From Aphelidium insulamus (taxonomy: Eukaryota > Aphelidiomycota > Aphelidea > Aphelidiaceae), in the NCBI GenBank assembly GCA_036784855.1, contig JAZDSV010000005.1:372001-436000 (forward strand): a DNA stretch of 64,000 bases, read 5' to 3'. Below, one piece after another: positions 29,336-41,202 of the stretch. The position numbers and the translations under genes were made by a program. Numbering within the stretch: the first letter of the stretch is position 1; every line of letters begins with the position of its first letter. The notes beneath the pieces are model-generated. The model was not told the DNA's origin. It made no database searches and saw only the letters and a program-made list of their open reading frames with translations.

Positions 29336-31339
29336 ATGGACGGCGGCGGAGCGGAACACGTCGACCTGGTCATTGTGGGCACGGACCTGCGCCAGGCCAT
29401 CATAGCTGCGCAAGTACCTCTCACACTGCCCAAGCACTACTCAATTACTAACGCCGTTACGTTGCAGTGCCCTGAGTAGGCGCGGCTACCGCGTGCTAGT
29501 GGTGGATCGGCATCCGTACTATGGCCACCCGCGCGCCTCCCTGACCGCGGAGCAGTTTGTCGCGCTCTTTGACAACCACGGCACGGAGCAGTATCATCCG
29601 GTTGATGCCCCGAGAAGCTCACTGTCTGGTTTTAGCATAGTCTATGCAGCGGGCAGAGGAGGTACGCGTATAGTGCCAAGTAGTGGTGCTAGATAGCTTA
29701 CCCGACAGCGGCCGCCGGGGCTACTCCTACTACTGAGCCGCACCGCTCGTGCTCACTCTCCAACGGAGACTATGCCATAGACTTGGTGCCGCGGTGTCTG
29801 TACGCGCGCGGGGACATGGTCAAGCTGCTTATTGACTCTGGCGTGGGCAAATACTTGGACTTCAAGCTTGTCACGCGCATCGTTGCCGCCGCCGACACCG
29901 CGCCGTCTGATACAAGTACTACCGTGGATTCCTCTGCTGCTGATGGAGGTAGCGTTGATACTGATGGTGCGCCTGACTCTGCCGCTGGGACCCATGATGA
30001 AGCAGTAAACGTATCGTTCGTCAAGGTAAGCCATTGGCATATAGCGCTACAGAGGCATTACAGTCCAGGTGCCCAGCTCCAAGGAAGACGTGTTTCTTGA
30101 TGCCAGCGTGCCGCTCATCGAGAAGCGACGGCTAATGAAGTTTATGAATTATGCCAAAGGAGATGTTGGCGACAGCGAATCGATTGCCACGTTGTCCTTC
30201 TCGGCGTTAATGTCTCAACAATTTGGCCTTGGCCAACGCGCCAGGGATATGGTTGGATATGCACTTGCCTTTTGTGCTCAGCCATCGCTGGATGACGGTA
30301 TTTTTTAATGTTTACACAAGCTGCATTGTTATATTCACAATATATTGCAGTCACCGCAGCAGATGGACTGTCAAGGCTGAAACGATACCTCGACTCATTT
30401 GGCCGCTATGGGCCAGGGGCGCTACTCTATCCAATGTACGGCGTCGGGGAATTGTCGCAGGCGTTTTCTCGGTTCGCCGCGGTCACCGGCGCCATCTACA
30501 TGCTCAATGCGACAATGGTTGACACACGTGCCTCCAACGGCGACGATGAGGGCCGTGTCTGCGTGAGAGTTGAGCTGCGCGACACGGAGGAAAGTGGCTC
30601 ACAATTTAACTTCACTGCACAAGGCATAGTCGATTCTTCGTCATTCAGTGCCGAGGGACGCGCCTGTGTAAAAAACATATATCATGCCGTATGCTTCATG
30701 GATGTCTCGGGGGTGCAAGATGGATGCACATTTGACGAACTCCATCTGGCGATATTCCCTCCGCACACTGTGAAGAATGATGTGCCCATGTTTTGCTTAC
30801 GATCAGACGTGTCGTCACACTGCGCGCCGCCACATACAGGCATTCATCGATACATGTGTCCTGTATTTGCCATTAATCATCCCATAGTGCAATGGCATCT
30901 GTGGACTGCCCCGACGGAGGATGCAGTGTCAGCCAGGGGCGCTCTGCTGACAGCTGTGGATGCTCTGCGATATATTGATGGGCCAAGATTACCGATAGTT
31001 GACGATGCAATCTATTTATACAATGAAGCGTACGCGGCCGGAACGCCATCCACTTGTGACGTTTTAAGCGTCGACGCGATTGTTGCACAAGCCAAACAGT
31101 GCATCGACAACATTGTGCAGACCTGGCCGAAACACACTGGAGAAATTGTGCACTCGCTGGCAGAAAGTACCAACACCGGCGCTGGACTGACTGTTGATGG
31201 CAGTAACGCGATAATGCAACCGCTGCCCGATCCGGAACTCGAGATGAAGGTTGCCGCAGTACTCCAGCAAATTGACGACGTCGAAGCGGGGAATAGCACG
31301 CCGGAGGTTACCGGCGCGACGCCACAAGAATTGGAATAA
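29336..31339 (+). CDS. MRS6: Rab escort protein (REP)
   Basis: Five exons (29336-29409, 29468-29661, 29709-30025, 30069-30297, 30351-31339) give 600 residues. GDI/REP motifs: HVDLVIVGTDLRQAIIAAAL, RRGYRVLVVDRHPYYGHPRA, YAIDLVPRCLYARGDMVKLL, KEDVFLDASVPLIEKRRLMK, YGPGALLYPMYGVGELSQAF and SRFAAVTGAIYML. The acidic, longer layout (about 600 residues, with Ser/Asp inserts) fits REP rather than the shorter GDI. REP presents Rab proteins to geranylgeranyl transferase II. Intron 29410-29467 has a GC donor (GCAAGT); using the nearby GT gives an immediate stop. The stop codon is 17 bp from the stop of the convergent gene. Confidence 0.93.
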
Positions 31340-31356
31340 AGTCGTAATAACTTGCT

Positions 31357-33994
31357 TCACGTGTTTGCAGTGTCGTTGAAGGCATTGGACCCGGGTGCGA
31401 CCATGGCCCAACCTTCGCCGAGAACCATCTTGACAAGGCCGGGCCAGCTGACGCTGTCAACTACGGACGGCGGCACAATGGGCACGTCTTCCAGCACACT
31501 CAAGCCAAGATCGCGCACATCCCAGTCAAAGCCGCAAATGCTCAAGTCAAGCCGATCCACGGCCAAAGACACGCGAAACTTGTATGTCTGAAGTGTGCGG
31601 TCAAAGAAATCATAGAGTGAAGCCCATGAAGTGGGCGACAGTGACGATGCGGCAATTTGAAATTGCAGCTGCGGCGGCCGATCTTGTAAAGCTCGATGAA
31701 CAATGCTCGATGAGAGTTGCGACGAGTTTACTTGGGAGGGCCACGGATAGCCGGATAGCTCGGTTACTGGGCTGCTGCTTTCAATAGTCGACGCTGTCAT
31801 CAAGCTGGCATTGCCAAATGGACACCCGATTATAGGCCGGCCGTCAAGTGTGGAGAAGGGCGGCATTACAAGTGGATAGGTTGCGTTGTTGTCCGAGTCC
31901 AGTCGCAGCCAGCCGAGAAATTCTTTTTCGCCGCCCACGCGGCCGGGGTCCGTGCTAGCATACACGCGCATCTCCAAATCATTGACACTCACGGTGCAAC
32001 CGAAAGGGTTTGCTAGGAAAATGTTGACACCAATTTTCCCGGTAAATACTCCCCATCCGACTCGAAGCCGCAGACCTTGCAATGAATCACCCAGCCGATT
32101 CTTGCCCAACACTGGCAAATTGGAGAAGAGCTCGTTGATACCATCAAAGTCGTTTCGAGATGATAAAGTTGTAAAATTTCCCACTGGGCTCGTCGGCAAA
32201 ATCTGATTGTACAGTTTACCTATTGGCACAGAGAACCGGCTCAGTACAGACTGTGTGGCGGAATTGAGCAGCATAGCATCTGACATGTTGCTTGAAATAT
32301 TCATTGCCACGGCACCAATAGTCACAGGCAACGGACGGTAGCGTTGCGAAGACATCACTATAATTGAATTAGCTATTGAGCAACATTATTCAACGAACCT
32401 TGAACTACTGCAGATGGCAAATCGTGCTGCAATACATTCTCTTGACCTGCCGCATTGCAAAGATTGCCGTAAATGCGCACAGAGGATGTGCTAAATGGTT
32501 GCAGTGACAACGACGGCACCGTGATATTCGCCACCATAGTGCCGTTGAAGGCAAGCTGGAGCATAAACAATCCCACATCCACCAGGTGGATCGCAGTCGG
32601 ATTCCAAAAGTGTATCATTATTGAGAATGGAAGAACTTTGTCTGGCTGCTGGCTCTCGGGCGCAGCGACCATGGCTGCAGACTGGAAATTAACAAGAGTA
32701 CATAGGTATATGGTGTACTGTCTTACCTCATTGAGGCTTGCGAGGACGGGGTCGTTTAATGCCAAGCTGTCCATTGTAATGTACTGGTTGATGTATGGCA
32801 CAGCTTTGCCGGTCAGTATGCGAGACAGCAGCGTGAATGCCTGGCGAACCGAGTCGACACTGCCCAATGCTTCCTCCGGTGACCTTTCTTCATCCGCGGG
32901 ATCTACACCGACGTGTTACTGACACCGAATAGGGCGTAGTACAAAATACGCGCACCTCTCAACAGCGCCGTCTTGTTCACTGTCAGGTCCATGATGCTCC
33001 ACAGGACCACACTGCCCCACATTACATCCACTCGGGGCAGCCACACATCGACGCCAATGACCACGGGGCCCATGTGATCCCGGGGATCCGACAGCAGATG
33101 GTAGAGCAGGTCGGAAAACACCGGCACCTCCTGCACGGACAGCGACAGGTTCAACTGTACTGGCGGCGAGTCCTTGGCCGCACTGAGCACCAGTTCGCCG
33201 TTGGTCATGACCGCCTCGCCAATGACCTGCCGGCTACCATTTGACGACAGTGGCGCATACGATGTCCATATGGAGATGGGACCGGGCACCCGGACAGTCA
33301 GCGGCACATAGCCACCGGCGCGCCCCGTCACCGACAGCGATATCAGCTGACCTTGAATCGGACCGACCTGAATGGCGTCCCAGTGGTAGTCGCGGATGTC
33401 GAGCTGTGACGCATACATTCTCTCCACGGCCAGTTCGGCAATCAGGTGCACGCCGACCGTGAGCATGAAGCACGTGAACAGCGCCACCAGCACCCAAATG
33501 ATGAGGCATCGTCGTCGTCGTCGTCTCCGCCTCTGCACCGACAATGTCTGGCTGTTGTCCTGTGACGGTGTCTTGGCGGGCGTGAGTCGCCGCTTGCACT
33601 TTAGCAGCACCCGGGGAGTCAGTGCCAGTGTCAGCGAGGCATCGGAGGCGCTGGATGTCGATATCGATGATACAGACGAAGATGTCGACGACGAAGACTC
33701 CACCGATGCCGCGGTGGTGGACGCCGTGTCGGCACTGTCACGCCGCGTGCACGCCAATCCCGCCTCGGCCTCCGCGACGGCATCCAGATACTGATGGTGG
33801 TGGTGGTGGTGGTGTGTAAACATGTCGTGGGCGGTGGTGGCTGCGTATGCTCTCTCTCTCTCTCTCCTAGTCTCTGCAACACGGCACACGCACCCATGCA
33901 CGCCAACACGCGCGTTCTTTGGCGACGCGACGTGTGCGCTGGCCGTGCTTGTTTGCCGTCGTCGCCCGCCCGCCTTCCACGGCCGCGGTGCCAT
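31357..33994 (-). CDS. DUF3712/Tag1-like membrane protein
   Basis: Four exons (33994-32956, 32902-32727, 32681-32399, 32357-31357) give about 832 residues. The cytosolic N-terminus is low-complexity, with a His run (residues about 60-67), Ser runs and an Arg run just before one transmembrane segment (CLIIWVLVALFTCFMLTVGV). The large extracytosolic part holds repeated LEA-like beta domains: VGPIQGQLISLSVTGRAGG, VPLTVRVPGPISIW, MIHFWNPTAIHLVDVGLFM, ITVPSLSLQPFS, GKIGVNIFLANPFGCTVSV. This matches the fungal DUF3712 family, which includes the vacuolar membrane protein Tag1. Topology, single anchor and repeats agree, but the family call is from memory. The ATG at 33994 was chosen; one at 33823 is also possible. 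Confidence 0.72.
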
Positions 33995-34112
33995 GACGCA
34001 CTAAATGCAGTTCCTGCGGCTGTGTGGGTGCCTGTGTGGGTGCCTGTGTTGTGGCTGGGTCCAGTTAGACACCCCATTCACTTAGTTGCCACCGTGACAG
34101 TGCGACCAGGCA

Positions 34113-35551
34113 ATGGTCAACTGGACAGAGCTGACCAGTCGCGAGTTCCGCGGACACCAGCGGCGCGTGCACTGCGTCAAGTGGAGCGCCGATGGCCGGC
34201 GTCTGGCATCGGGCTCTGCCGACAGCACGGCGCGTGTCTGGAGCGTGGATGCCGTTACGGTGCGGTCACTCACGCTGGTGCCGCCTGCACACTCACACGG
34301 CCGCACGCAGGGAGCGTCCAAATCGACGCTGGAGCTGCGCGGACACACGGCGGCCGTGCATCAGCTGTGCTGGGATAGCATTAGTAGCGACGTGGTGGCC
34401 ACCGCGTCCTCGGACAAGTCGGTGCGCATCTGGGACGCGCGAGGTGGGCAATAAAGTCGTTGCACTTCACGTCTCTTATGGCGGCACCCGCAGTGGGCAA
34501 GAGCGTGCACTGTGTGGCCACTGTGGGCGAGAACATCAACTGCTGCTGGAGTCCGGATGGCCAGCACATTGCCGTCGGTGACAAGGTATGTGGCTCTCTC
34601 TCTCTGTGTCTCTCTGTGTGCTGTATGTGTGTATCTCTGTGTGTATCTCGCCGTATGTGAACCCCTCTGGCCCTTTGCCTTCCACTGTCTCGGATATATA
34701 TATATATGCATATACACTGACAAGGCTGACACGCACAGACGGACAATGTCAGCGTTATTGATGTGCGCACCAGCACCGTGGCGTTGACCAAAAAGTTTCC
34801 CTTTGAGGCAAGGAGAGTTATGGACGCCTTAATTTGGCCAACCACCACTACCATTAGGTGAACGAGTGCAGCTGGGATTGCTCGGGGCAGCTGTTCTTGA
34901 TGACTACGGGGCGCGGCACGGTTCTCGTCACCGACATTCAACAGGATTTTGCAACGCTGGCCGAATTGCGCACCAACACGGGCAATGCCTACTGCATAGC
35001 CGTGGATGTGTCTGGGCGGTCAGTTAAACTTAACTTGCAAATGTATCACCCATTAATTCTGGCAGGTTCTTTGCCGTTGGCGGTGCAGACGCGTCCGTGA
35101 CACTGTGGGATGCTCAAGGTATCAATTGTCCAAAGTTGTTCAAGTGCGCGCTCATCACGGCAGATTTTCTGTGTCTGAACTCGTTTGGAGCGCTGGAGTA
35201 AGCGCTGCTGTATCATGTGTGAATAATCATCACCTACACACTCCTCTGCAGGTGGCCGGTGCGATCTGTCACATTTAGCCAGGATGCGGAATTCATTGCA
35301 TCCGCCTCGGAGGATCTGGCCATTGACATTGTGCGTGGTGCCGTGTCAACTCTCTCTGCAATACATAATAATCACACCGAGTGCAGGCCAGCACAGCCAC
35401 CGGGGAGACGGTGCACCGGGTAAAGACGGCGGGGCCAGTGGCGTCAGTTGCGTGGCATCCGCGACTCCCACTGCTGGCATACACGGGCGACGAACAGGAC
35501 TCGCGGAGACGCGAACAGGGCACCGTGCGCATAATCGGCGCGTGGAAGTAG
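34113..35551 (+). CDS. THOC3: THO complex subunit 3 (WD40 protein)
   Basis: Eight exons (34113-34443, 34494-34585, 34739-34807, 34858-35018, 35066-35118, 35164-35197, 35252-35330, 35387-35551) give 327 residues, the family length. It tracks THOC3/TEX1 throughout: SREFRGHQRRVHCVKWSADG, VVATASSDKSVRIWDAR, GENINCCWSPDGQHIAVGDK, KKFPFEVNECSWDCSG, RFFAVGGADASVTLWDAQ, LEWPVRSVTFSQDAEFIASA and REQGTVRIIGAW. THO couples transcription to mRNA export. Intron 34808-34857 starts with GC (GCAAGG). The second intron (34586-34738, 153 nt) is longer than usual and holds TCTC and TATA repeats. Confidence 0.95.
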
Positions 35552-35595
35552 TTTTGCATTAACATTGAGCATTGAGATCATTGAACACCGTGTTA

Positions 35596-36125
35596 CTACA
35601 TTGTCTGCGGTGCGGTGGCGGCCAGCTTCTCGGCATTGCCTGCAACCGGTTTGTGGTGCAGTGTCGAGGAGCGCTTCTGCTGCAGCGAGGCCGTGTCGCG
35701 CTTGAGTGCCTGCACCAGCGACTGGCTGCTGGCCACGATCTGCCATGCCGTGTGTGAGGAGTGCAGTGTGTGTAAGCGGCTACCTGCCCCTTACCTGCTC
35801 GTACGCACGCTCGGCACCGTGCAGCGCCTGTGACACCTCGTCGCGCAGTGCGTACCGGTACTTTAGCTGCTCCTCGCACTCCTCCATCTCGGCCTTGAGT
35901 CGCTGCAGCTCGGCCTCGCGGGTATTCCGCACCGCCTCGTGCTGGGCAATGTCGGCGTCCAGCTCCTTGCGCTGCCGCCTCAACTCTTCCACGTGCTTCA
36001 CCAGCTCATTGTTGTGCGTCTGTGCGGGTGACGTGAGGGGTGTGGCGGTGGCAGTGTTGCATAGAGCCACGGCCACAGAGCGGTGTCAGGCGCCATACCT
36101 GCAGCCGGGCGCCCTGAGCGGCCAT
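35596..36125 (-). CDS. SSNA1: SSNA1/DIP13 basal-body coiled-coil protein
   Basis: Three exons (36125-36099, 36019-35795, 35739-35596; introns 79 and 55 nt) give 131 residues. The order matches SSNA1/NA14: MAAQGARLQTHNNELVKHVE, EELRRQRKELDADIAQHE, a parallel coiled coil, LKYRYALRDEVSQAL, then AYEQIVASSQSLVQALKRD and a basic tail. SSNA1/DIP13 assembles fibrils at centrioles and basal bodies and remodels microtubules. It is normally found in organisms with cilia or flagella, so it is a strong hint that this organism makes flagellated cells. The gene is head-to-head with IPK1 (57 bp between starts) and tail-to-tail with THOC3 (44 bp). Confidence 0.9.
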
Positions 36126-36182
36126 TACTGTGCAGTGTTTGTGGCACAGGCGCTTTGAGAGACACGGAGGCGTGGCGCCCGC

Positions 36183-37730
36183 ATGGAGCAACTACCGGTC
36201 CCTCTGGACGCGTCCGAGTGGCGCTATGTCGCCGAGGGCAATGCTAACGTGGTGCTGCAGTACACTGGTTCGCGTTCCACACGCTTTGTACGTCGCGGGC
36301 ATACACCCCATTGGCATGCACGCACACTCACACGTAGATGCACAGCGCGGCAAGGTGTTGCGGCTGCGCAAGGGAGAGCATGACGGCAGCGTGGCAAGCA
36401 GCGTGCAACCCGGCGACCAGTTGGCGTGCACCATCGTCGGCAAGCTGTTGGGATGGCGCTACGTGCTGGACGCGGTGCGTGGCTCCTCGTGGCAGCTTAC
36501 ACTCACACACTCACACACCACACACACTACATCTTCACAGGAGCCGCTACTGGTTGCCCGGTACGGCGCGTTTGTGCGTCAAGTGGAACACAATATTGCC
36601 GCGGTGAGGCCAACGCACCGTCGGGGCACCCTGCTTGCCGCCATTGATGAGGAGGCGGTCGGCACCGCGCTCTTGATGACAGACATGACATGTTGCGCCA
36701 TTCCGCCCGCTCCATCGCCACCCGTCGACACGGCACTCCTGCAGCCCCACACCATCACCGTAGAGCTGAAACCCAAGTGGGGCTTCCTGGCGGATGGTCA
36801 CGCACATTGTCGATTCTGTCGACACAGGGCAAGCGCACTCTTCGCTGTTGTATGTTGTATGTATTCACGCGCCAGATATACAAGCGGATGGAGGCAGCAC
36901 CAGACATCAGCGCGCATTACTGCCCGATGGACCTGTTTGCGGCAGAGTGGCAGAGGTGCAGCGGCGCTCTCCGGGTGTTATTTGAGTCTCCGGGCAACAA
37001 TATGCGCCTGTTCATTGACGGGGCAGTGCAGGTACGCACTGGACTAGGAGTAAACGGACAATACTTGATAATCCATAAGAATTTGTCTGTCGCCAAGCTG
37101 GACTTGGACCAAGTTGTGCGTAATTGGTTAAACTTGAAGTCTCACAAGTCTGGTCCAGAGTTGACTGCAAATAATAGTGCGACTGCGGTGCTGGACTTGT
37201 TGGCCAAGTGGCTCGCATACTCGGGCCTGTTGAGACGTCTCTCTCGGCATCAGCAATGTTTGCATGCGGATGGTGTTGAGGCTGCACATCATAGCTATAG
37301 TATTCTACAAGCTACAAATAATTCATGCAATCATGTTATGCACCCGGACACGTGGTCAAGAGTGCTGGAGCAATACGATCGGTATTCAACAGCCGCAAAG
37401 AACCACCTCGAAAGAGTTGTCGAGTTTTTGTTATCGGCCAGCCTGAAAGACTTATCCATAATGACACGGTTTGTCTTCTCTGCTACTGCGCTTGGATTCC
37501 CATCACAACACGATGCCCCTCGCTTGCTACCGAGGACACTACACAACCAGCTATTAAGAGACCTCGGATGCTCCACCAACACATTATACATTTACGTAAC
37601 CACAAAAGTTGTGGACTGCGAGCCAAAACAAGCCGACAAGCTGGCACACTATTTGGCTCTGGAGCGGTCTATTAACCGCGTCTACAAGCAGGCGCTGCAA
37701 GGCAACTTTGACCAGAATCCTTGTGGTTGA
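36183..37730 (+). CDS. IPK1: Inositol-pentakisphosphate 2-kinase (IPK1)
   Basis: Exons 36183-36287 and 36346-36474 (introns 58 and 66 nt), then 36541 to 37730. Motifs: SEWRYVAEGNANVVLQYTG, RGKVLRLRKGEHDG, PLLVARYGAFVRQVEHNI, the kinase signature TITVELKPKWGFL, AHYCPMDLFAAEWQR, VVEFLLSASLKDLSIMTRF and VTTKVVDCEPKQADKL. IPK1 makes phytate (InsP6), needed for mRNA export and signalling. Between KPKWGFL and KRTLRCCM the frame changes, so another intron is needed. The only reading that keeps frame removes 36790-36827, a 38-nt intron with a weak GC donor, and gives about 461 residues; this part is uncertain. The family's RFxMHQ block is recognisable but altered here. Confidence 0.88.
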
Positions 37731-37815
37731 CAGCAGTAAATATTTTTTTTCTTATTATACATACATTCTTCCCGCCTCTTTCCTTTTACTTTGAAATTCC
37801 AGTTAACAGCTCCAA

Positions 37816-40101
37816 ATGGCCTCGCTGATCCGCCATCGAAAGCCGTGGTTGCTGCCTTTCATGCTTGACCGAATGCGCTCGTCTCTACATTCACGTGACT
37901 CGCCGGCTGCGGATGCCGAGGCACGCATTCTGGCCGGCGCGGTGCATGGTTGCGGCGCGGGTCCTCCGCCGAAGGTGATATGGCGCTCGGCGCTGGTGTC
38001 CCAGGCTCCGCGAATGTGCCAGCTCGTTGAGTTTGTGCCGAGGCCGCGTTCACCAGACGGCAAGGATGCTCCGCACGACATTGAATGCGAGTTGTCGGAC
38101 GTGCACCACTTTATCCGCGCCTACCTCGCCCATGAAGCTGTGCACAGTCAGACGTGCGTATATTATGTGTGGAATCCACTGCATACATTCTCAAGTGCCT
38201 CTTGTACAGCGGAGTATTTCGTGGGCGGCCCGTATACTCACAGAAAGGTATTTATATCTTGCGTATTGGAATAGCTCATTTACCTATTGCAGGCGGTCTT
38301 ATATCGCTGAAAGAATTCTACATTGTCCTATTCCGGCAAGGAGATTTACACGCCGCTGACGGTCACGCGTCCCGTCCACACCTGCGTGTAATCCTTACAC
38401 GGTTCAACTTTATCGGCGGTGAGAATTGCAGTACTGTTGGCCAGCCGCTTTATCTCGGTTCTGTATGTCGTAGCAATATTCGTATGAGTACTTACTCACT
38501 ACCTGCAAGGTGCCGGAAATAAGCGAAAAGTGTGATATGGTAACGAGAGAGCTTCTAACTGGTGGTACTAAGATAAATTCAACAAGCTCGGACGCAGAAG
38601 CGAGCGCTGGAGAAACTGCGACCAAACCGAGTACGAGGCCAAAGCCACAAGATAATCAGACATCCGTATGCAGGCAGTTGACACCAGAGGAGCATCCCGC
38701 ATGGAAGGTTGATCTTATTTCAACAAGTGTCCTCACTCGCTGACCGCATTGTGATAGACCTTGTGGTATCCCACGCTGGAGATGTATGCCATTCCGGAAA
38801 AAGTTCTCTGTGACATTGAGCGCATGCCGCACCTTCTCCTACCACGAGTAAGTCCTGAACAGCAACCCACTGTCAAAATAATGGACATATCCGATTTTAA
38901 GAGACTCACTTCAAACGGCAATGCGTCGTCGCCATCCACTCCATGCAGACCACCATCGCCCGTCAAAGAACGATACCGGCTTTATCGGCCGGAAGATCCT
39001 GAATATGAAGAAATGGTAAAAAAGGTCGACTTTGACTATACGGCAGGCATTGGCGATATTATATCTACCACCAAAGAGGCACGGTCTCAAAAGCCCAGAG
39101 ATGTAACGACAGTGCAATTCTCGCAAATGAGTGATGCTGAAGTGTTAACTGGCCGGAACTCAAACGATACTGCAATTATCTGTCGAGGCAGTGCTGCAGA
39201 CAGCTGCGCTATACCTCTGCCGATAGACGAATCTGCGAATATTGCTGAAGTGCCTTCAGGCACCCAGGTTACAGATATCACTCGTGACAATTCCAGTATC
39301 AATCACGGCTTGTCTCAACTTTCCGACCCGTGGACGGCAAATTCATTGCCACCAACGAACGATGTTGATCTGGCAAACAGGAATAGTACTGCCGATGTAA
39401 TATCTGCCAGCGTCCTCGAACTCTCTCGACCTGCAGATTCTTCGGCGGCACATGTTCTCTCACAAATGGATCAGCTAACGTTGTCACTGTCCCCCACCGC
39501 AAATGCCACGCCCGGATCGCACCACACCGTAATACCAGAAACTGTGCCGACTCGGCAAACTGTACCAGAATCATCGACCACCGGCTTGGAGCAAGATGTT
39601 GACGACACCGCCTCGGTCGATTCACCTCGCTTGATGGATACTCAGCCGGATTTCGGATGTACTACTACGACCACCAAGGCAAAATGCAATATGTCACCAA
39701 CTTTGTATACTTCAGAGAGAATGGGCATCAGTGACCAACAGGATGCGGCCGATGAGAACTCGGAGCCGCACGCCCCTTCCGCCCAACTGGATCCAAATGA
39801 ACTGATGGGGCTCTTTGCGTGCACTCCCGCTAGCTCGCGGCACAAACAACGATCAGCCGGCTTTGCGTCAGCACCTACCAACACCCCCCTGGTAGATTCA
39901 TCGCAGACTCCGAGGCAGTACAGCAGTGCTCATGTGTCGGACATGGTTCAATCATCGCAAACACCTCTCAAGTCCGTACTTGGCACTCACCACGTTATCA
40001 AGCGGCCGCAGGCTTCACCAAAACTCTCGCGAATAACTGGCGATACAACATCGATGAACCTGAAGAATAATGTAGTTACATGCGACCACAAGGACTGGTA
40101 G
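37816..40101 (+). CDS. Candidate TPP1/ACD-like telomere OB-fold protein
   Basis: Five exons (37816-38153, 38210-38247, 38293-38462, 38510-38707, 38758-40101) give 695 residues. The first 220 look like the TPP1/Tpz1 OB domain: KPWLLPFMLDRM, CQLVEFVPRPRSPDG, IECELSDVHHFIRAYLAHEA, GGLISLKEFYIVLFRQGD and LRVILTRFNFIGGE. This parallels the 'LSDGtHsIRa' and 'G..i.LkdF.v' strands of the family. The long remainder is Ser/Thr/Pro-rich with many SQ/TP sites (SSQTPRQYS, SSQTPLKSV), as in the tails of shelterin proteins. If correct, it would bind POT1 and recruit telomerase at telomeres. The assignment is by pattern alone; another OB-fold protein is possible. Confidence 0.5.
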
Positions 40102-40236
40102 TGTCGATGAATGGGAGGATCGATGGAGGCCGGCAATGTTTTGTAGAAAGTATAAATGGCAATAAAAGCACACGATATGCATGGAATATACTCGTTAAAC
40201 TTCATTAACACGCTTTAAAGTGCAACGGCGCCACAA

Positions 40237-41088
40237 CTACGCCGCCGCACCAATGCCGAGTGTAGACTTTTGAACCTTGGTCAAGGCGTCGGCTTCATAT
40301 GGATTTGTGACGGTGTAGCCGCGACTAAACACCACCTTGCCGTTCACGTGACGCATCAGCCCTTGATTGTACGCCAACTTCAGTGCGACCATAAATCCCA
40401 TCGTGGCGTTGAGTATCAGCCGGCTGAACACGGTCCAGTAGACCGAGGGTAGAAGCTGTTCGCCGGCGAGTGACAGCAGGATCGCCGTGATGAACGTGCC
40501 GGTGGTGTGCAAGCCCTGTCGACAGATGGCCGGCTCATTGCCGCGACTGATGCGCAGCTGGTGTGCCTGCCGTCGCAAAAACAGCCACACGTACGCCAGG
40601 CTGGACAGTATGGCGAGCAGGTGCACACCGAGCCGCGTCGATGTTATAATCAGGTGCGCCTGGTTGGGCACGATGCCCCATACGATCAACATGGGCACCT
40701 GGAACAGTGCCAGGCCGCACGTGACAGACGCCAGGTCCTGCACGAGGATCTGCACGAAGGATTTGCCCAGTATCGGATTAACGGTCACCACCAGCAAGTA
40801 CTCGTATAACGCGATGATTACGGACCACGCGAACTGGCCGAGCAGGACAACGAATGCAGAGTTGGTGCCCATTCCGTACGCCGCCGCGTCCGTCATACAC
40901 AGCAGGAACAGTCCGCACATTGCGCCACAGATGGCCACCGACGCGCGTGTAAAGTGCACCGTGGATGCCGGCCGTGATAGTTTCGACATGCACTCATATA
41001 TCGCGTAGACCATCATTTGGAGGAAGGCAATCGCGCCCAGCACTGTCAGCACGACCGCCGACGATGAAGACGTGTCCACCGTGTCCAT
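40237..41088 (-). CDS. Seven-helix membrane protein, family unknown
   Basis: Intronless, 283 residues. Seven hydrophobic segments can be drawn: VVLTVLGAIAFLQMMVYAIY, SVAICGAMCGLFLLCMT, SAFVVLLGQFAWSVIIALY, SVTCGLALFQVPMLIVWGIV, LGVHLLAILSSLAYVWLFL, GTFITAILLSLAG and LILNATMGFMVALKLAY. A basic loop (RRQAHQLRISRGN) between helices 5 and 6 and an outside N-terminus would suit a receptor-like topology, but no receptor signature is recognised. It sits between the TPP1-like gene (convergent, 135 bp) and prolyl oligopeptidase (same strand, 114 bp). A function cannot be given. Confidence 0.78.
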   Translation of the reverse strand: MDTVDTSSSSAVVLTVLGAIAFLQMMVYAIYECMSKLSRPASTVHFTRASVAICGAMCGLFLLCMTDAAAYGMGTNSAFVVLLGQFAWSVIIALYEYLLVVTVNPILGKSFVQILVQDLASVTCGLALFQVPMLIVWGIVPNQAHLIITSTRLGVHLLAILSSLAYVWLFLRRQAHQLRISRGNEPAICRQGLHTTGTFITAILLSLAGEQLLPSVYWTVFSRLILNATMGFMVALKLAYNQGLMRHVNGKVVFSRGYTVTNPYEADALTKVQKSTLGIGAAA

Positions 41089-41202
41089 AGAAAGGTTGTG
41101 GTATCTCTTCTGGGATGGAGAATAATAACTACTGCTTCAGCTTTAAGAGAAGAGTTTATTGGCTAGTACGGCGACGCGAGCCTATTAATACGACTACGGC
41201 GG

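Noticed and set aside
36021-36076. Alternative SSNA1 start MAVALCNTATATPLTSP
   Set aside because: This stretch is the intron; the ATG at 36125 gives MAAQGARLQ joined to THNNELVK, matching SSNA1 starts.
40237-41088. Calling the seven-helix protein a rhodopsin or GPCR
   Set aside because: No retinal lysine, DRY or NPxxY-like motif is visible; only the helix count supports it.
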